Shown piece by piece: positions 22,751 through 31,796 of a DNA stretch of 31,796 nucleotides. A model generated the notes under the pieces. It did no database searches. It saw only the letters and a program-made list of their open reading frames with translations, and was not told the DNA's origin. Source of the DNA: Prevotella sp. UBA1104 (lineage in GTDB: Bacteria > Bacteroidota > Bacteroidia > Bacteroidales > Bacteroidaceae); assembly GCA_002314055.1 (NCBI GenBank), contig DCBP01000056.1, positions 36,185 to 67,980 on the forward strand, read 5' to 3'. Each line of letters opens with the position of its first letter. Within the stretch, counting starts at the first letter, position 1. A program made the position numbers and the translations under genes.

Positions 22751-24283
22751 CTGTCTTGCTAATTTTACATATACTGCCGGAGTCATGCCATATATTTTTT
22801 TGAATGCAAGATGAAAGCTTGCAGGCGACTTGTACCCTACCTTCTCGGCAATGCTTGCAATGGTAAGATTACCAAATTTTTCTGTGTCTACAAGCATTTT
22901 CGAAGCCGTACGTATACGGTATTCGTTAAGGAAAGTCTTGAAATTCTTGCCGTATTTCGTGTTTATTACCCATGACACGTATCTCGTGTTGGAACCGACA
23001 AGTTGCGCCAACACTGCAAGGCTGAAATCTGGGTCGCACACCGTTTCTGTGTTTTCCATCACCTTTGCTATCGACATTAGCAGAATGTCCACCTGCGACT
23101 TGTCAAGCAAGTTTTCGTCAGTCTCATCCTTTTCTGTATTTTCTGATGATAAATCGTTAAGATCTTCACTATGACAGGTTTCTACAAGAGGCATATTATC
23201 ATCCTCATGATGCTCCACTGTGTTCTTCATGCTAGTGAATATCTCGTTCTGCACTTCTAGTTGGTGGCTATGCTCCTGATGCTTTTTTATAAGCAGCCGC
23301 TGGGTTTCAACAAGTCGGCGGTTCACCTTATATATATATAGCAGTAAACATACAAGTACAAGCATAAGTGAAACAATAACAACAATGATGAAGACGAGTC
23401 TTGTGTTCTTGTCTCTCAGCCGCGTCACTTGCCTGTCTTTCGACATTGCCTCGTATCTGCTTATCAGACTTCTCTTGTTGTTGAAGTCTTTCGGTCGGAA
23501 AAACGAGTCGGTGTAATCCACATAAAGCTTGTTGTATTTTATATAGAGATTGTCTTTTCCCTGCTTGCCATATATAGTTGCAAGCCTTTCGCAGGCCGTG
23601 GTGAGCGGACCTACATAATGCCCTTTTTCTGCATATTCCTTGCATTTCAGATACCATTCTTCGGCAGTTTTCAGGTCGCCCGCCTTCTCATGCATACTGC
23701 CAATCTGTCCCATTTCGGCAGCTACATACAGACCGTTCATCCCATGCGCCAAAGCATAGTCCATTGCCTGTTTATGGAAGAATATGGCACCTTTAGTATA
23801 ATTGCGAGCTGTCATAAGCAGAGCCTGGTTGAGATAAGTATAAAACCTGTTCAAGTCTTCGCTTCCCATATTAAGCGTCCCAATAGCCTTGTAGCAATTT
23901 TCAGCCTCTTTTCTTTTGCCAAGCATAGAGTAACAGATGAGCATATTGCTTCTGATTTTATTGGTCAGCGAATAATCTTTACTCCCATCCACTTTGTCGA
24001 GACAACTTGTATAGTAATGCAACGCCTGCTCGTAGTCATCGAAAATTGTGTATATATTTCCGATTATGAAGAGCGACTCTAAGTATGCCTTATCATTCCC
24101 CGTTTTGTCTGCCTTGTCCATAGCCTTTGCAAGAACGTCCATGGCATCGATATACCTCCCCGAAAGATAATAGCTATTACCCATCGACACTAAATTGTCT
24201 ACTGTAAATGACTGTTTCTCGGAGAATACAGGCATCACACAAAATAATAATGCAAATATGGCGGAAATGACAGACTTTTTCAT
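22739..24283 (-). CDS. Membrane-spanning TPR / AraC-type transcriptional regulator
   Basis: A 514-residue regulator in four parts. Residues 1-20 are a signal peptide (SAIFALLFCVMPVFS). About 28-260 is a series of TPR repeats, likely periplasmic (SMGNSYYLSGRYIDAMDVLAKA; LFIIGNIYTIFDDYEQALHYY). About 294-318 is one membrane helix (FIIVVIVSLMLVLVCLLLYI), followed by a coiled linker. The C terminus (about 400-510) is a double helix-turn-helix AraC domain (SLAVLAQLVGSNTRYVSWVI; TIASIAEKVGYKSPASFHLAFKK). It differs from hybrid two-component systems in lacking kinase and receiver parts. It is divergent from the secreted-protein operon at 24488, which is the likely target. The signal sensed is unknown. 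Confidence 0.85.
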   Translation of the reverse strand: MKKSVISAIFALLFCVMPVFSEKQSFTVDNLVSMGNSYYLSGRYIDAMDVLAKAMDKADKTGNDKAYLESLFIIGNIYTIFDDYEQALHYYTSCLDKVDGSKDYSLTNKIRSNMLICYSMLGKRKEAENCYKAIGTLNMGSEDLNRFYTYLNQALLMTARNYTKGAIFFHKQAMDYALAHGMNGLYVAAEMGQIGSMHEKAGDLKTAEEWYLKCKEYAEKGHYVGPLTTACERLATIYGKQGKDNLYIKYNKLYVDYTDSFFRPKDFNNKRSLISRYEAMSKDRQVTRLRDKNTRLVFIIVVIVSLMLVLVCLLLYIYKVNRRLVETQRLLIKKHQEHSHQLEVQNEIFTSMKNTVEHHEDDNMPLVETCHSEDLNDLSSENTEKDETDENLLDKSQVDILLMSIAKVMENTETVCDPDFSLAVLAQLVGSNTRYVSWVINTKYGKNFKTFLNEYRIRTASKMLVDTEKFGNLTIASIAEKVGYKSPASFHLAFKKIYGMTPAVYVKLARQKDK

Positions 24284-24305
24284 CTTATACTTTACGTTTT
24301 GGATG

Positions 24306-24313
24306 CAAAGTTA
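24306..24313 (-). promoter_or_regulatory. -7 box of the AraC/TPR regulator gene
   Basis: TAACTTTG on the minus strand, 22 bp ahead of the ATG at 24283, fits the TAnnTTTG consensus. No convincing -33 TTTG is seen. Confidence 0.4.
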
Positions 24314-24437
24314 ATAAAAAGCGTGAAAATATTCTCTGATTTCATGAAATTGTACAATAAAAGGGCTTTATTTATACAGTTTTATAAAAATGTAGGCAAA
24401 AAGCAAAATGCCAAGATTCTACAATAAACCAAATTGC

Positions 24438-24445
24438 TATCTTTG
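24438..24445 (+). promoter_or_regulatory. -7 box of the secreted-protein operon
   Basis: TATCTTTG lies 42 bp before the ATG at 24488 and fits TAnnTTTG. The -33 position is not conserved, in keeping with a promoter that needs an activator such as the divergent AraC-type protein. Confidence 0.45.
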
Positions 24446-24487
24446 CAACAGATTAAATAACATATTGTAAAACCAAAACGGAGTATT

Positions 24488-27400
24488 ATGAAGAAATTAT
24501 CACTAATCTTGGTTGTTTCTTTTGCAATGGCATTAACCACGGAGGCGCAAACCGTAAAGGTATCTCCTAATAATAAGGTCAATGCAGAGGAATTGAAATC
24601 AACAATCAATCCGAATGACGTTTCTTTTCTCGCTACACCAGAAAATGTGGAAGGCATCATTCCCAGTGGCGGAGGTATGAAAACCATTACTGCACCTGTA
24701 AGGAAACAGTTGCCCCGCATGGAAGAGGCAGCGGTAGATACGGTGCAGTATTTTGCCATCGCTCAGTCGTTTCATTCCAACTACGAGTTTAACTACGACG
24801 GCGGCGATATCTATAGCTATAATGTCGGTTTGGCACTCAACGGCACAAAAGCAACATTCACAAACTTGTTTGACATGTACAACCAGTCTGCTACAGCATG
24901 GGCACGTAGCTACGACTATCCGGTGGACGGCGTATACGATGCCGACGCTAAGACTATCACCATACCTACTACAAAAACAGGAATAGTATGCGGAAGCTAT
25001 GGCGGAGCATATGACGCAATGCTGCTTGGAGGTGTAGTGAGCGAAAGTGGTAGTATTAACCCGTCAGACGATATCGTATTTGACGTTACAACCGACGACA
25101 ACGGCAATATCTCCACTATAAAGCTTCGCGACAACATGCTTGCAAGATACAGTTATGGAGTAATCCGCGTATACAAATCATTCTCGTGCAATCTGCCTAA
25201 TCCTAATGCAGCAGACATTATATCATTCACTGAGTCTGCTGACTTCGGTGAGGCTTTCGTGAAGACTGACACAGAGAAAGACATTACCTTATATAATAGA
25301 GGTGGTAAGGATGCCGAGTTCGTTATGGAGTTGGAGTCTGACGACAACACGTTCACTTCCACTGCCATGTCGGGCGTCATTCCTGCAAAAAGTTCATACA
25401 CACTGCCGTTCAAGTTCAACAGCACTAAAGCCGGCGAATACGAAGGCATTGCCACGCTGACTTACGACAACGGAACAGAGGAGAAGAGCATCGTGGTTGA
25501 TCTTACAGCCAAGGCTAAAGACTACCCGGACTTCTCGGCAGCCATAAAGAGCGGTAACTTCGACGTAACGACAAACATCGAATTCCCGTTTGAGATGGCA
25601 ACACTCGCCGACGGAACACAAGTGGCACAGTCGGGCACTCACGGCAAATATGGTTCTTCATGGCTGCGTCTTGACTTTACCGTGCCTGACGGAAAGCTTG
25701 CAACAGTAAGTTGGAAGGGCGTATGCAACAACAGTAGCGCTTGGTATCAGAATGCCGGCGGCTACTTCATCGACACGCTCGACGGAGTGAAAAAATCATG
25801 GAACGGACCAAATGCTGACATGTCTGACAGTTGGGAGTTTGCCCCAGGCAAGCACTTCATCAGATTCCAGTATGACGGAGAGGCTTATACAGGCTTGGAA
25901 GAGAACAATCTGTATGTATACGACATAGCATACGAAGACAAAGACCTTGTTGCAAATGCCGCAGTTGTAAACACACCAGACGTAAATCTCGGTACCACTG
26001 TGTTAGAGGCTGGCAAGACAAGTATGAAGACGGGCATTATCACTATCGAGAACAAGGGTGCCAACAATCTCACCGTGAATAAAGTAACAAGCTCTAACAA
26101 AGAATTTACAGCCGACATCAGCGGACTGAAATCTGTTGTAACGCTCGAAAGCATAGACATACCTGTTACCATGGAGACATCCACTTCCGGCGAGAAGGAA
26201 GCTACATTCACTATCGAGACTTCTGCCGGTGAACTTACTGCAAAAGTAAAGGCTTCAGTGATGGATATGCCAGACTTCGCAAGTATTGTAACCGAAGGCG
26301 CCGAATACATCACCGGATGGGAAGTCAACCCAGACTATCCTTTCGTCATAAAAGACGGCAAGGCTGTGAACAAGAATGCCGGCGACAACTCTGTAGCCAG
26401 CGACTCATGGTTCAAGATGAAACTTGACATTCCTAAAGGTAAGCTCGCATACGTATCATGGGAAGGCCACAGCTACGGCAGACCTATTGACAACGAGAAT
26501 TATTCACACCTGTACAGTAGCTATTTGTATTTAGGCATGAATCATCCTATGACCAGCGGCAATACAAGTATATATGGCTACGACGTTGATGCCGGTTCCG
26601 ACGTGCTTGCTAATGATGATTCATGGAGTGATTATCTTGCCTGCATACCAGGCTCTCACAGCTACGTGTGGACATGGAAGCATGACGGAAGCGGTTCGGT
26701 ACCGGAAGGCGACTTCGCAGAGATTTCAAACATCAAGATTCATGTAATCGACTTCGAGGAAAAAAATGTTGAGTTGCTCACACCAGAAGTAACATTCGAT
26801 GATTCTTACGTTGGTATGAACCGCTATACAACTGCCAAAGTAAGACTTCACAACACAGGTTCTGATGACCTTACAGTGGGTGCCATAACAGGTGATGCTC
26901 CATTCTATGGTATCGAAACAACCGACAAGGCAGCTTTCAACAAGAACATTGACGTAACCCTATGGTTCTACCCGTCAGAAGCCGGCGAGTTCAACAGCGA
27001 CCTAACAATAGAGACAAGTGCGGGACCAGTAACCGTAAAGTGTCACGGAAAGGCAAAGAATGCTGCCGACGAGGGATATATATATCTTGGCGACTTTGAA
27101 GATGTGGCTTACGGATGGTCAACCGTTGACGAAGACAAGGACGGAGAAACATGGAACCTCGGCTCTAATCTTTGGGGCGACCGTCCGGAATACTGCCACA
27201 GCGGCAGCGAATGTCTCGCATCCATATCATACAGCAACAGTCTTGGAGCCGTTACTCCAGACAACTGGTCCTTGTCGCCAATAATCACGATCCCTGCCGA
27301 TGGAGCAAAACTGTCATACTATATTGCAGCATTCAGTCCGAAGAAATGGGAGGAGCACTACAGCATGTATGTATTGCCTTACGACGAGAGCACGTTCAGC

Positions 27401-27757
27401 GTGGAGAAAATGAAAGAAACAACACCTCTCATCTCTGAAACTCTAAAAGAGGAGAACGGAGCTGAAGATGGATGGACAAAGCGTGAATTCGACCTCAAGG
27501 ACTATGCCGGCAAGCAAATCGTTATCGGCTTCCGCCATCACGACTGCACAGGACAATACTTGTTGCGTCTCGACGACGTGAACGTGATGAAGAGTTCTTC
27601 CGACGGCATCTCGTCTGTCATCAACAACGTTCCAGGCAACGCTGCCGAATACTACTCTATAGGCGGACAGAAAATGAACGCTCTAAGCAAAGGCATCAAC
27701 ATCATCCGCACTCAGAAAGAAGACGGAACAACCATCGTGCGCAAGGTGATGAGATAA
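24488..27757 (+). CDS. Large secreted repeat protein with choice-of-anchor J domain and C-terminal sorting tail
   Basis: A 1089-residue exported protein: signal peptide about 1-20 (LSLILVVSFAMALTTEA), then alternating beta-sandwich modules. Ig-like/ASPM-SPD2-Hydin-like segments recur near 260-355, 500-600 and 770-860 (for example STKAGEYEGIATLTYDNG and SGEKEATFTIETSAGELTAK). Between them are two related modules opening DFSAAIKSG and DFASIVTEG with the shared WKG/WEG-type core DGKLATVSWKG and KGKLAYVSWEG. About 862-1037 is a choice-of-anchor J (cleaved-adhesin) lectin-like domain (GDFEDVAYGW, WSLSPIITIPADGAKLSYYI, RLDDVNV). The end, YSIGGQKMNALSKGINII...RKVMR, is the short sorting tail common in Prevotella-type type IX secretion substrates. 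It is probably surface-attached or released; the ligand is unknown. Confidence 0.78.
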   Translation: MKKLSLILVVSFAMALTTEAQTVKVSPNNKVNAEELKSTINPNDVSFLATPENVEGIIPSGGGMKTITAPVRKQLPRMEEAAVDTVQYFAIAQSFHSNYEFNYDGGDIYSYNVGLALNGTKATFTNLFDMYNQSATAWARSYDYPVDGVYDADAKTITIPTTKTGIVCGSYGGAYDAMLLGGVVSESGSINPSDDIVFDVTTDDNGNISTIKLRDNMLARYSYGVIRVYKSFSCNLPNPNAADIISFTESADFGEAFVKTDTEKDITLYNRGGKDAEFVMELESDDNTFTSTAMSGVIPAKSSYTLPFKFNSTKAGEYEGIATLTYDNGTEEKSIVVDLTAKAKDYPDFSAAIKSGNFDVTTNIEFPFEMATLADGTQVAQSGTHGKYGSSWLRLDFTVPDGKLATVSWKGVCNNSSAWYQNAGGYFIDTLDGVKKSWNGPNADMSDSWEFAPGKHFIRFQYDGEAYTGLEENNLYVYDIAYEDKDLVANAAVVNTPDVNLGTTVLEAGKTSMKTGIITIENKGANNLTVNKVTSSNKEFTADISGLKSVVTLESIDIPVTMETSTSGEKEATFTIETSAGELTAKVKASVMDMPDFASIVTEGAEYITGWEVNPDYPFVIKDGKAVNKNAGDNSVASDSWFKMKLDIPKGKLAYVSWEGHSYGRPIDNENYSHLYSSYLYLGMNHPMTSGNTSIYGYDVDAGSDVLANDDSWSDYLACIPGSHSYVWTWKHDGSGSVPEGDFAEISNIKIHVIDFEEKNVELLTPEVTFDDSYVGMNRYTTAKVRLHNTGSDDLTVGAITGDAPFYGIETTDKAAFNKNIDVTLWFYPSEAGEFNSDLTIETSAGPVTVKCHGKAKNAADEGYIYLGDFEDVAYGWSTVDEDKDGETWNLGSNLWGDRPEYCHSGSECLASISYSNSLGAVTPDNWSLSPIITIPADGAKLSYYIAAFSPKKWEEHYSMYVLPYDESTFSVEKMKETTPLISETLKEENGAEDGWTKREFDLKDYAGKQIVIGFRHHDCTGQYLLRLDDVNVMKSSSDGISSVINNVPGNAAEYYSIGGQKMNALSKGINIIRTQKEDGTTIVRKVMR

Positions 27758-27811
27758 CCTGCAGACTGAAATTTTCTAATCAGGACATTAGTCCAGTAAA
27801 AAGGATTGAAA

Positions 27812-29593
27812 ATGAAAAAAACAATATTATCACTCTTGGCATTGCTCGCTATAAGTGAGGCGGGCAATGCCCAAGTGTCGGGAATGAACATCGGCTATTG
27901 TCAGGGGAATACAGGAACATTCCCTTCGACAGAAGATAGCTATTTCTCCGGCATATCGACAAAGAAGAAGACATGGACCAGCTGTGCCATTCTGCTCAAG
28001 GAAGACCGCATAAAAAGTCTTGCCGGCAACCAGATACGCGAAATAAAGGCTGCCCTTTCATCCAAACTTAACGTCGATTCCCTTGCGGTATGGGTAAGCG
28101 AGAGCCTCGACGGACCGGTACTCTCTACCGACACTATCACATCGATGGAAAAGGGATGGAACACGGTGAAACTGACTAAAGCCGTGGACATCAACGCCGG
28201 AATGAAAAAGCTCTATCTCGGATACTCCTACCACCAAAAGAGCACCTGCAAGGCAATGAGCTGTACGGAAAGCGGGGTGACTGGGTATTCTTGTTTCACT
28301 CGCTCAGGCAAAGATGATTGGAAAGACTATGGCGAAACTCTTACGGCATGTGTGGAGGCTATGGTTTATGGCGACAATCTTCCTAAATACGACCTCTCGC
28401 TCGAAAGTCTGACTGTACCTAAAAACTACACTGTGGACAAGGGAAAGATGCAGCTGTCAATGACTGTGCGCAACAATGCCACGGTAACGATAAGCAGCTT
28501 TGACGCTATATGCTCGTTCGACGGCACTGAAGAGAAGTACACGGCACACTGCACCGAGCCTATAGTCTATAACGAGAGTAAGCTCTATACTTTCACCATT
28601 GAGCCAAAGTGCATTCAGACAATGGATCCCGAAGAGCGCACAATAAGCGTAACGCTCGCCAATCTTGCCGAGGGACAAGAAGAAACTCCCGATGACAACA
28701 TCAAGTCGGGCAGTTTCAGTGTAACGCTCCATAGCTTCGAACGCAATGTGCTGCTCGAGGAATTCACAACAGAGAAATGCACCAACTGCCCGCGTGTTGC
28801 AGGCTATGTGCATAAGGCAATGGAAGACCCGGATTTTAAAGGACGACTGAACACGATGGAGAATCATGCGGGATACTACACCGACTTTCTCTCTACAAAC
28901 TTCCATGATGCATGGAGATGGTTCTACGACAAAGAGTCTGCTCCAGCTGTGATGTACGACCGCTACACCTACAACGATGCTGCATCTCCAGTCATGGGCG
29001 TGTCAAGTTCCCAAGAGCTATTTGCCTACATACGCAACAGAATGTCTCAGGAAGCTTTCGTCAGTCTGAAGGTAACGGCCGCACTCGACAAGGAGAACCA
29101 GAAGATAAACGTTAAGGTGACTGGTGCCCGCAGCAAGAAGGACTTCACGCGCAACCCTGCAAGGATAACGGTAGTGCTGACGGAGACAAACATCAAGGCT
29201 CAGGCTCAGGCTGGTTCAAGCGGTGACTATTACCACTACAACGTGGGGCGGCGCGTAAACAGTATATGGGGCGACGTGCTGGAGTGGAACGGCGATGACT
29301 ACACATACGAATGTTCTATCCCTTACACCCAAGACTACAACATGGACAATGTGGGCATACTTGCATTCGTTCACGATTATGACCCCGACGACAAGACTAA
29401 ATGTGAGGTGGCTAACTCTGCCGCTATCACCAGCGCCGAGTTCGACGGCTACGTTTCTGGAATAACTTCCGTAAAGAGTGATGCCAACGGCAGGGAGAAG
29501 ATCTTTGACTTGGCTGGAAGAACACAGCAGAACATAAAAAGAGGCGTGAATATAATTGTAAAAGACGGCAAAGTATTAAAAGTAATAAAGTAA
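27812..29593 (+). CDS. Secreted Omp28-related protein with CxxC motif and C-terminal sorting tail
   Basis: A 593-residue exported protein. I start at ATG 27812 (MKKTILSLLALLAISEAGNAQ, a clear signal peptide) rather than the TTG at 27806. The middle region has a thioredoxin-like block, LLEEFTTEKCTNCPRVAGYV, with C323 and C326, followed by MENHAGYYTDF. That is the signature of Omp28-related outer-membrane proteins first seen in Porphyromonas. The N-terminal 200 residues are beta-rich (IKAALSSKLNVDSLAVWVSESLDGPVL) and recall anchor-type lectin domains. The C terminus, FDLAGRTQQNIKRGVNIIVKDGKVLKVIK, is a sorting tail like that of the gene before it. It lies 54 bp behind that gene in one operon and is followed by a strong terminator. 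Redox activity of the CxxC is unproven. Confidence 0.8.
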   Translation: MKKTILSLLALLAISEAGNAQVSGMNIGYCQGNTGTFPSTEDSYFSGISTKKKTWTSCAILLKEDRIKSLAGNQIREIKAALSSKLNVDSLAVWVSESLDGPVLSTDTITSMEKGWNTVKLTKAVDINAGMKKLYLGYSYHQKSTCKAMSCTESGVTGYSCFTRSGKDDWKDYGETLTACVEAMVYGDNLPKYDLSLESLTVPKNYTVDKGKMQLSMTVRNNATVTISSFDAICSFDGTEEKYTAHCTEPIVYNESKLYTFTIEPKCIQTMDPEERTISVTLANLAEGQEETPDDNIKSGSFSVTLHSFERNVLLEEFTTEKCTNCPRVAGYVHKAMEDPDFKGRLNTMENHAGYYTDFLSTNFHDAWRWFYDKESAPAVMYDRYTYNDAASPVMGVSSSQELFAYIRNRMSQEAFVSLKVTAALDKENQKINVKVTGARSKKDFTRNPARITVVLTETNIKAQAQAGSSGDYYHYNVGRRVNSIWGDVLEWNGDDYTYECSIPYTQDYNMDNVGILAFVHDYDPDDKTKCEVANSAAITSAEFDGYVSGITSVKSDANGREKIFDLAGRTQQNIKRGVNIIVKDGKVLKVIK

Positions 29594-29623
29594 TTTTTTC
29601 TCATAAACAGTTAATGGTTTAAT

Positions 29624-29665
29624 GTGTCTTTCATTGGATTCCTTTCCTTTGAAAGACACTTTTTC
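29624..29665 (+). terminator. Rho-independent terminator of the secreted-protein operon
   Basis: GTGTCTTTCA (29624-29633) and TGAAAGACAC (29650-29659) form a perfect 10-bp stem with a 16-base loop, followed at once by TTTTTCTTTC. It lies 30 bp after the Omp28-like stop codon. Confidence 0.85.
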
Positions 29666-29827
29666 TTTCATCACTATGTGATAATAGTTCGTTAAGAATA
29701 AACAATGGTCAAGTAAGACCGGCAATTCCAAGCTCCAATCAATAAAGTATTACCATAAAAATAATTCGTTCAATGACACTGAAAAATTTTTTTTATGGAC
29801 ATGGCAACGATTTTATGAAGTTTCTAA

Positions 29828-31510
29828 TCAGCATTTTTCAAACGTCTTCACGAATCCCCACTTGTTGAAGTCGAAGAGTCCGATATCGGTGAGTTTCATC
29901 TCTGGAATTACAGGCAGACACATAAATGCCATTGTTATAAACGGTGCATGGAACTGGCAGCCCGCCTTTTGCATGGTATCACGAAGAAGAGAACTACGAT
30001 AGGCAATCTCATGTCCGCTCAGCGGAGATATCAGTCCGGCTATCGGCAGCGCCAGGTCTGTCATCTCGCTACCGGCAATGGCCACGAGTCCGCCCTTCAT
30101 CTCCACCACACGGTTTATTGCCTTTACGATATACTCGTCTTTTGCTCCTATAGCCACGATATTGTGGCAGTCATGGGCTATAGATGCCGCCATGGCACCG
30201 TTTGTCAGGCAGAATCCGCGAACGAGTCCCACAACAGGCTTTGCCCCTTCATGATATCTGTTGTAAACAACAATCTTCTGCACTTCGCCCCATGCATATC
30301 GACTGTCTACAAGAGGGTTTCCCGTAACCAGCACCTCTTCGCTCTTTGTAAACAAGCTCCCGTCGAAAGCACGAATTATACGTACCCTGTCGCCGCTACT
30401 AATCGGCAGACAGATGTCATCGGCTGTGATTGGCTTTGCTACAAAATGGTTTGGATAGTTGTCGAGAATAGCCATCTGGTTGTTTATCGACTTAGATTGC
30501 GACTTTATGATGCTCAGAAACGAATTGCAGTTGTAAACCTCCTTGCCCTTCACCACAGTGAGAAGCACACGGAAGTTTGGCGTAAGGTTATTCACGGCGA
30601 TAAAGTTTGCCGCATCACCCTCACGGAGCAGTCCCCATTTCAAATGATAATGCCGCTGCGGCGTGACGCATACCGCCTGCAGGATATCCCAGAAGTCGTA
30701 GCCGTCAGCCATGGCACGAGAAACGATACTGTTGATATGACCGCGTATCAAGTCGTCAGGATGACAGTCGTCGGTGCAGAACATCACCTTGTCGGGATGT
30801 TCCTTGAGCAAAGGAATGAGAGCCTCATAATTTTTTGCCGCCGAGCCTTCACGAATCTGCACCGTCATACCCGCCTCAACACATGCCCTCGCCTCTTCAA
30901 GCGTGGCACACTCATGGTCGGTGGATATTCCGGCGGCAGCATACCGCCGGCGTTCCTCGCCCAAGAGTCCCGGAGCATGCCCGTCAATCGGTTTGCCGTG
31001 GCGCTTAGCTGCCTCAATCTTTGCCATCACCTCCTTATCACCGGAAAGAACACCGGGGAAGTTCATCATCTCAGCCAGATAGCCGATATCATCGCGCGCC
31101 ATCAGTTCCTCGATATCTTTGCTGTCGAGCGTGTCACCGCTCGTCTCTATGTCTGTTCCACACGAAGGGACGCACGACGGTGCACCGAAACAGAAGTTGA
31201 AGCGAATATGCTTGCCGCTGTTTATCATGAATTCTATACCATCCTTGCCGAGCACGTTGCCAATCTCGTGCGGGTCGGCTACAACTCCGATGGTGCCCTG
31301 TTCCACAGCAACTCGTGCAAACTCTGCCGGCACCATCATACTGCTCTCTATATGCACATGGCTGTCGATGAAGCCCGGCATAAAATATGGAGCATCGGCT
31401 TCCACGTCATCACTTGGAGCGATACTGCTTATCACTCCGTCTTCTACAGTCACCTCGCCGTCGAATACTCTACGCGACATGACATCTACTATATGACCTT
31501 TGTATTTCAT
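29828..31510 (-). CDS. ade: Adenine deaminase
   Basis: A 560-residue amidohydrolase that converts adenine to hypoxanthine and ammonia in purine salvage (EC 3.5.4.2). Family marks are the metal-binding HVH in GFIDSHVHIESSMM (H51, H53), VADPHEIGNVLG, IDGHAPGLLG and STDHECAT, then FCTDDCHPDDL. The C-terminal part has LTNGAMAASIAHDCHNIVAIG and the late MTDLALPIAGLISPLSG. The length matches bacterial Ade. I start at ATG 31510 (MKYKGHIVDV), with AAAGAGAT before it; the longer ORF from 31585 crosses the promoter. It is a single-gene unit on the minus strand, convergent with the secreted-protein operon. A 534-codon ORF on the opposite strand is a shadow of this gene. I see no purine riboswitch in the leader. 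Confidence 0.95.
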   Translation of the reverse strand: MKYKGHIVDVMSRRVFDGEVTVEDGVISSIAPSDDVEADAPYFMPGFIDSHVHIESSMMVPAEFARVAVEQGTIGVVADPHEIGNVLGKDGIEFMINSGKHIRFNFCFGAPSCVPSCGTDIETSGDTLDSKDIEELMARDDIGYLAEMMNFPGVLSGDKEVMAKIEAAKRHGKPIDGHAPGLLGEERRRYAAAGISTDHECATLEEARACVEAGMTVQIREGSAAKNYEALIPLLKEHPDKVMFCTDDCHPDDLIRGHINSIVSRAMADGYDFWDILQAVCVTPQRHYHLKWGLLREGDAANFIAVNNLTPNFRVLLTVVKGKEVYNCNSFLSIIKSQSKSINNQMAILDNYPNHFVAKPITADDICLPISSGDRVRIIRAFDGSLFTKSEEVLVTGNPLVDSRYAWGEVQKIVVYNRYHEGAKPVVGLVRGFCLTNGAMAASIAHDCHNIVAIGAKDEYIVKAINRVVEMKGGLVAIAGSEMTDLALPIAGLISPLSGHEIAYRSSLLRDTMQKAGCQFHAPFITMAFMCLPVIPEMKLTDIGLFDFNKWGFVKTFEKC

Positions 31511-31541
31511 ATCTCTTTTTTTAACTTCTGTTATGCAGGCG

Positions 31542-31549
31542 CAAAGATA
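31542..31549 (-). promoter_or_regulatory. -7 box of the adenine deaminase gene
   Basis: TATCTTTG on the minus strand matches TAnnTTTG, 31 bp ahead of the start at 31510. A matching -33 TTTG is not evident in the AT-rich DNA upstream. Confidence 0.4.
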
Positions 31550-31721
31550 TAAAAAAATGTAATGTTTATTATAAGTGAATAGCAATAACTTTTAAAAAAA
31601 ACAGATTTGTTGTTAACCTTAATATAGAATCTGTCATTAAGGAATAAAGAAACAAAATAATTAACCATTAAATAGCTATTCACAATTAGTTTATACAAAC
31701 AACAAAACATTTATATTTAAA

Positions 31722-31796
31722 ACAACCGCTACAACATATACAACCCAAACAACTTTCATGCTTGTCACGCACGCTGCGTGTTGTACTTGTTGTATA
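31722..31796. repeat. 9-bp-phased ACAAC repeats with inverted GTTGT copies around a GC hairpin
   Basis: ACAAC occurs at 31722, 31731, 31740 and 31749, each 9 bp apart. On the right GTTGT occurs at 31780 and 31789, again 9 bp apart, up to the window edge. Between them CACGCA (31766-31771) and TGCGTG (31775-31780) form a 6-bp GC hairpin with loop CGC. TATACAAC (31737-31744) mirrors GTTGTATA (31789-31796). The element continues beyond the window. Confidence 0.55.

Noticed and set aside
29948..31552. 534-codon ORF on the plus strand opposite adenine deaminase
   Set aside because: It mirrors a certain gene on the other strand, has no recognisable domain, and is rich in His, Cys and Arg as expected for an antisense shadow.
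31511..31600. Purine riboswitch before adenine deaminase
   Set aside because: The leader is short and AT-rich and lacks the conserved purine-riboswitch core.

Overview
The window looks like chromosomal DNA of a member of the Bacteroidales, most likely Prevotellaceae. The signs are Bacteroidota promoters (TTTG, about 19 bp, TAnnTTTG), a BtuB-BtuG-BtuF-BtuC vitamin B12 uptake locus behind a cobalamin riboswitch, secreted proteins with short C-terminal sorting tails, an Omp28-like protein, and a membrane-spanning TPR/AraC regulator. The genus is an inference from style; there is no rRNA or tRNA here to confirm it.

Left part (1-11455), accessory DNA. It opens with the 3' part of a strawberry-notch-type helicase gene that is broken by an in-frame TAA, followed directly by a small protein with an LPD23-like domain; such genes belong to 'polyvalent protein' modules of phages and conjugative elements. 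Next come an unrecognised 315-residue protein and a compact AT-rich island. A WYL-domain regulator (+) stands divergent to a four-gene leftward operon (two small unknown proteins, a single-HKD phospholipase D-like nuclease and a calcineurin-like phosphoesterase). A second leftward pair encodes a HAD protein with a membrane helix and a PD-(D/E)XK nuclease, the latter cut by an in-frame TGA but otherwise open for 77 more codons. The WYL gene and the HAD/nuclease pair share an unusual promoter-leader motif. Almost 1 kb of non-coding DNA follows, with GCTACA hexamers spaced by one helical turn. This island is the best candidate for an undescribed, possibly defensive, system.

Middle part (11456-16168), a prophage remnant. 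A perfect 24-bp direct repeat, probably attL/attR, brackets a tyrosine integrase that has lost its C-terminal catalytic half, a tail/baseplate gene truncated at the same breakpoint, a tape-measure gene with an internal out-of-frame deletion, and one intact small membrane-anchored protein gene with its own promoter.

Right part (16169-31796), ordinary chromosome. A secreted glucosaminidase-like protein is followed by the riboswitch-controlled B12 operon: outer-membrane receptor, surface lipoprotein, substrate-binding lipoprotein and permease. The ATPase BtuD is not in the window. An AraC/TPR regulator is divergent from a two-gene operon of large secreted proteins. After a strong terminator, adenine deaminase lies on the minus strand. 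The window ends in phased ACAAC/GTTGT 9-mers around a GC-rich hairpin.
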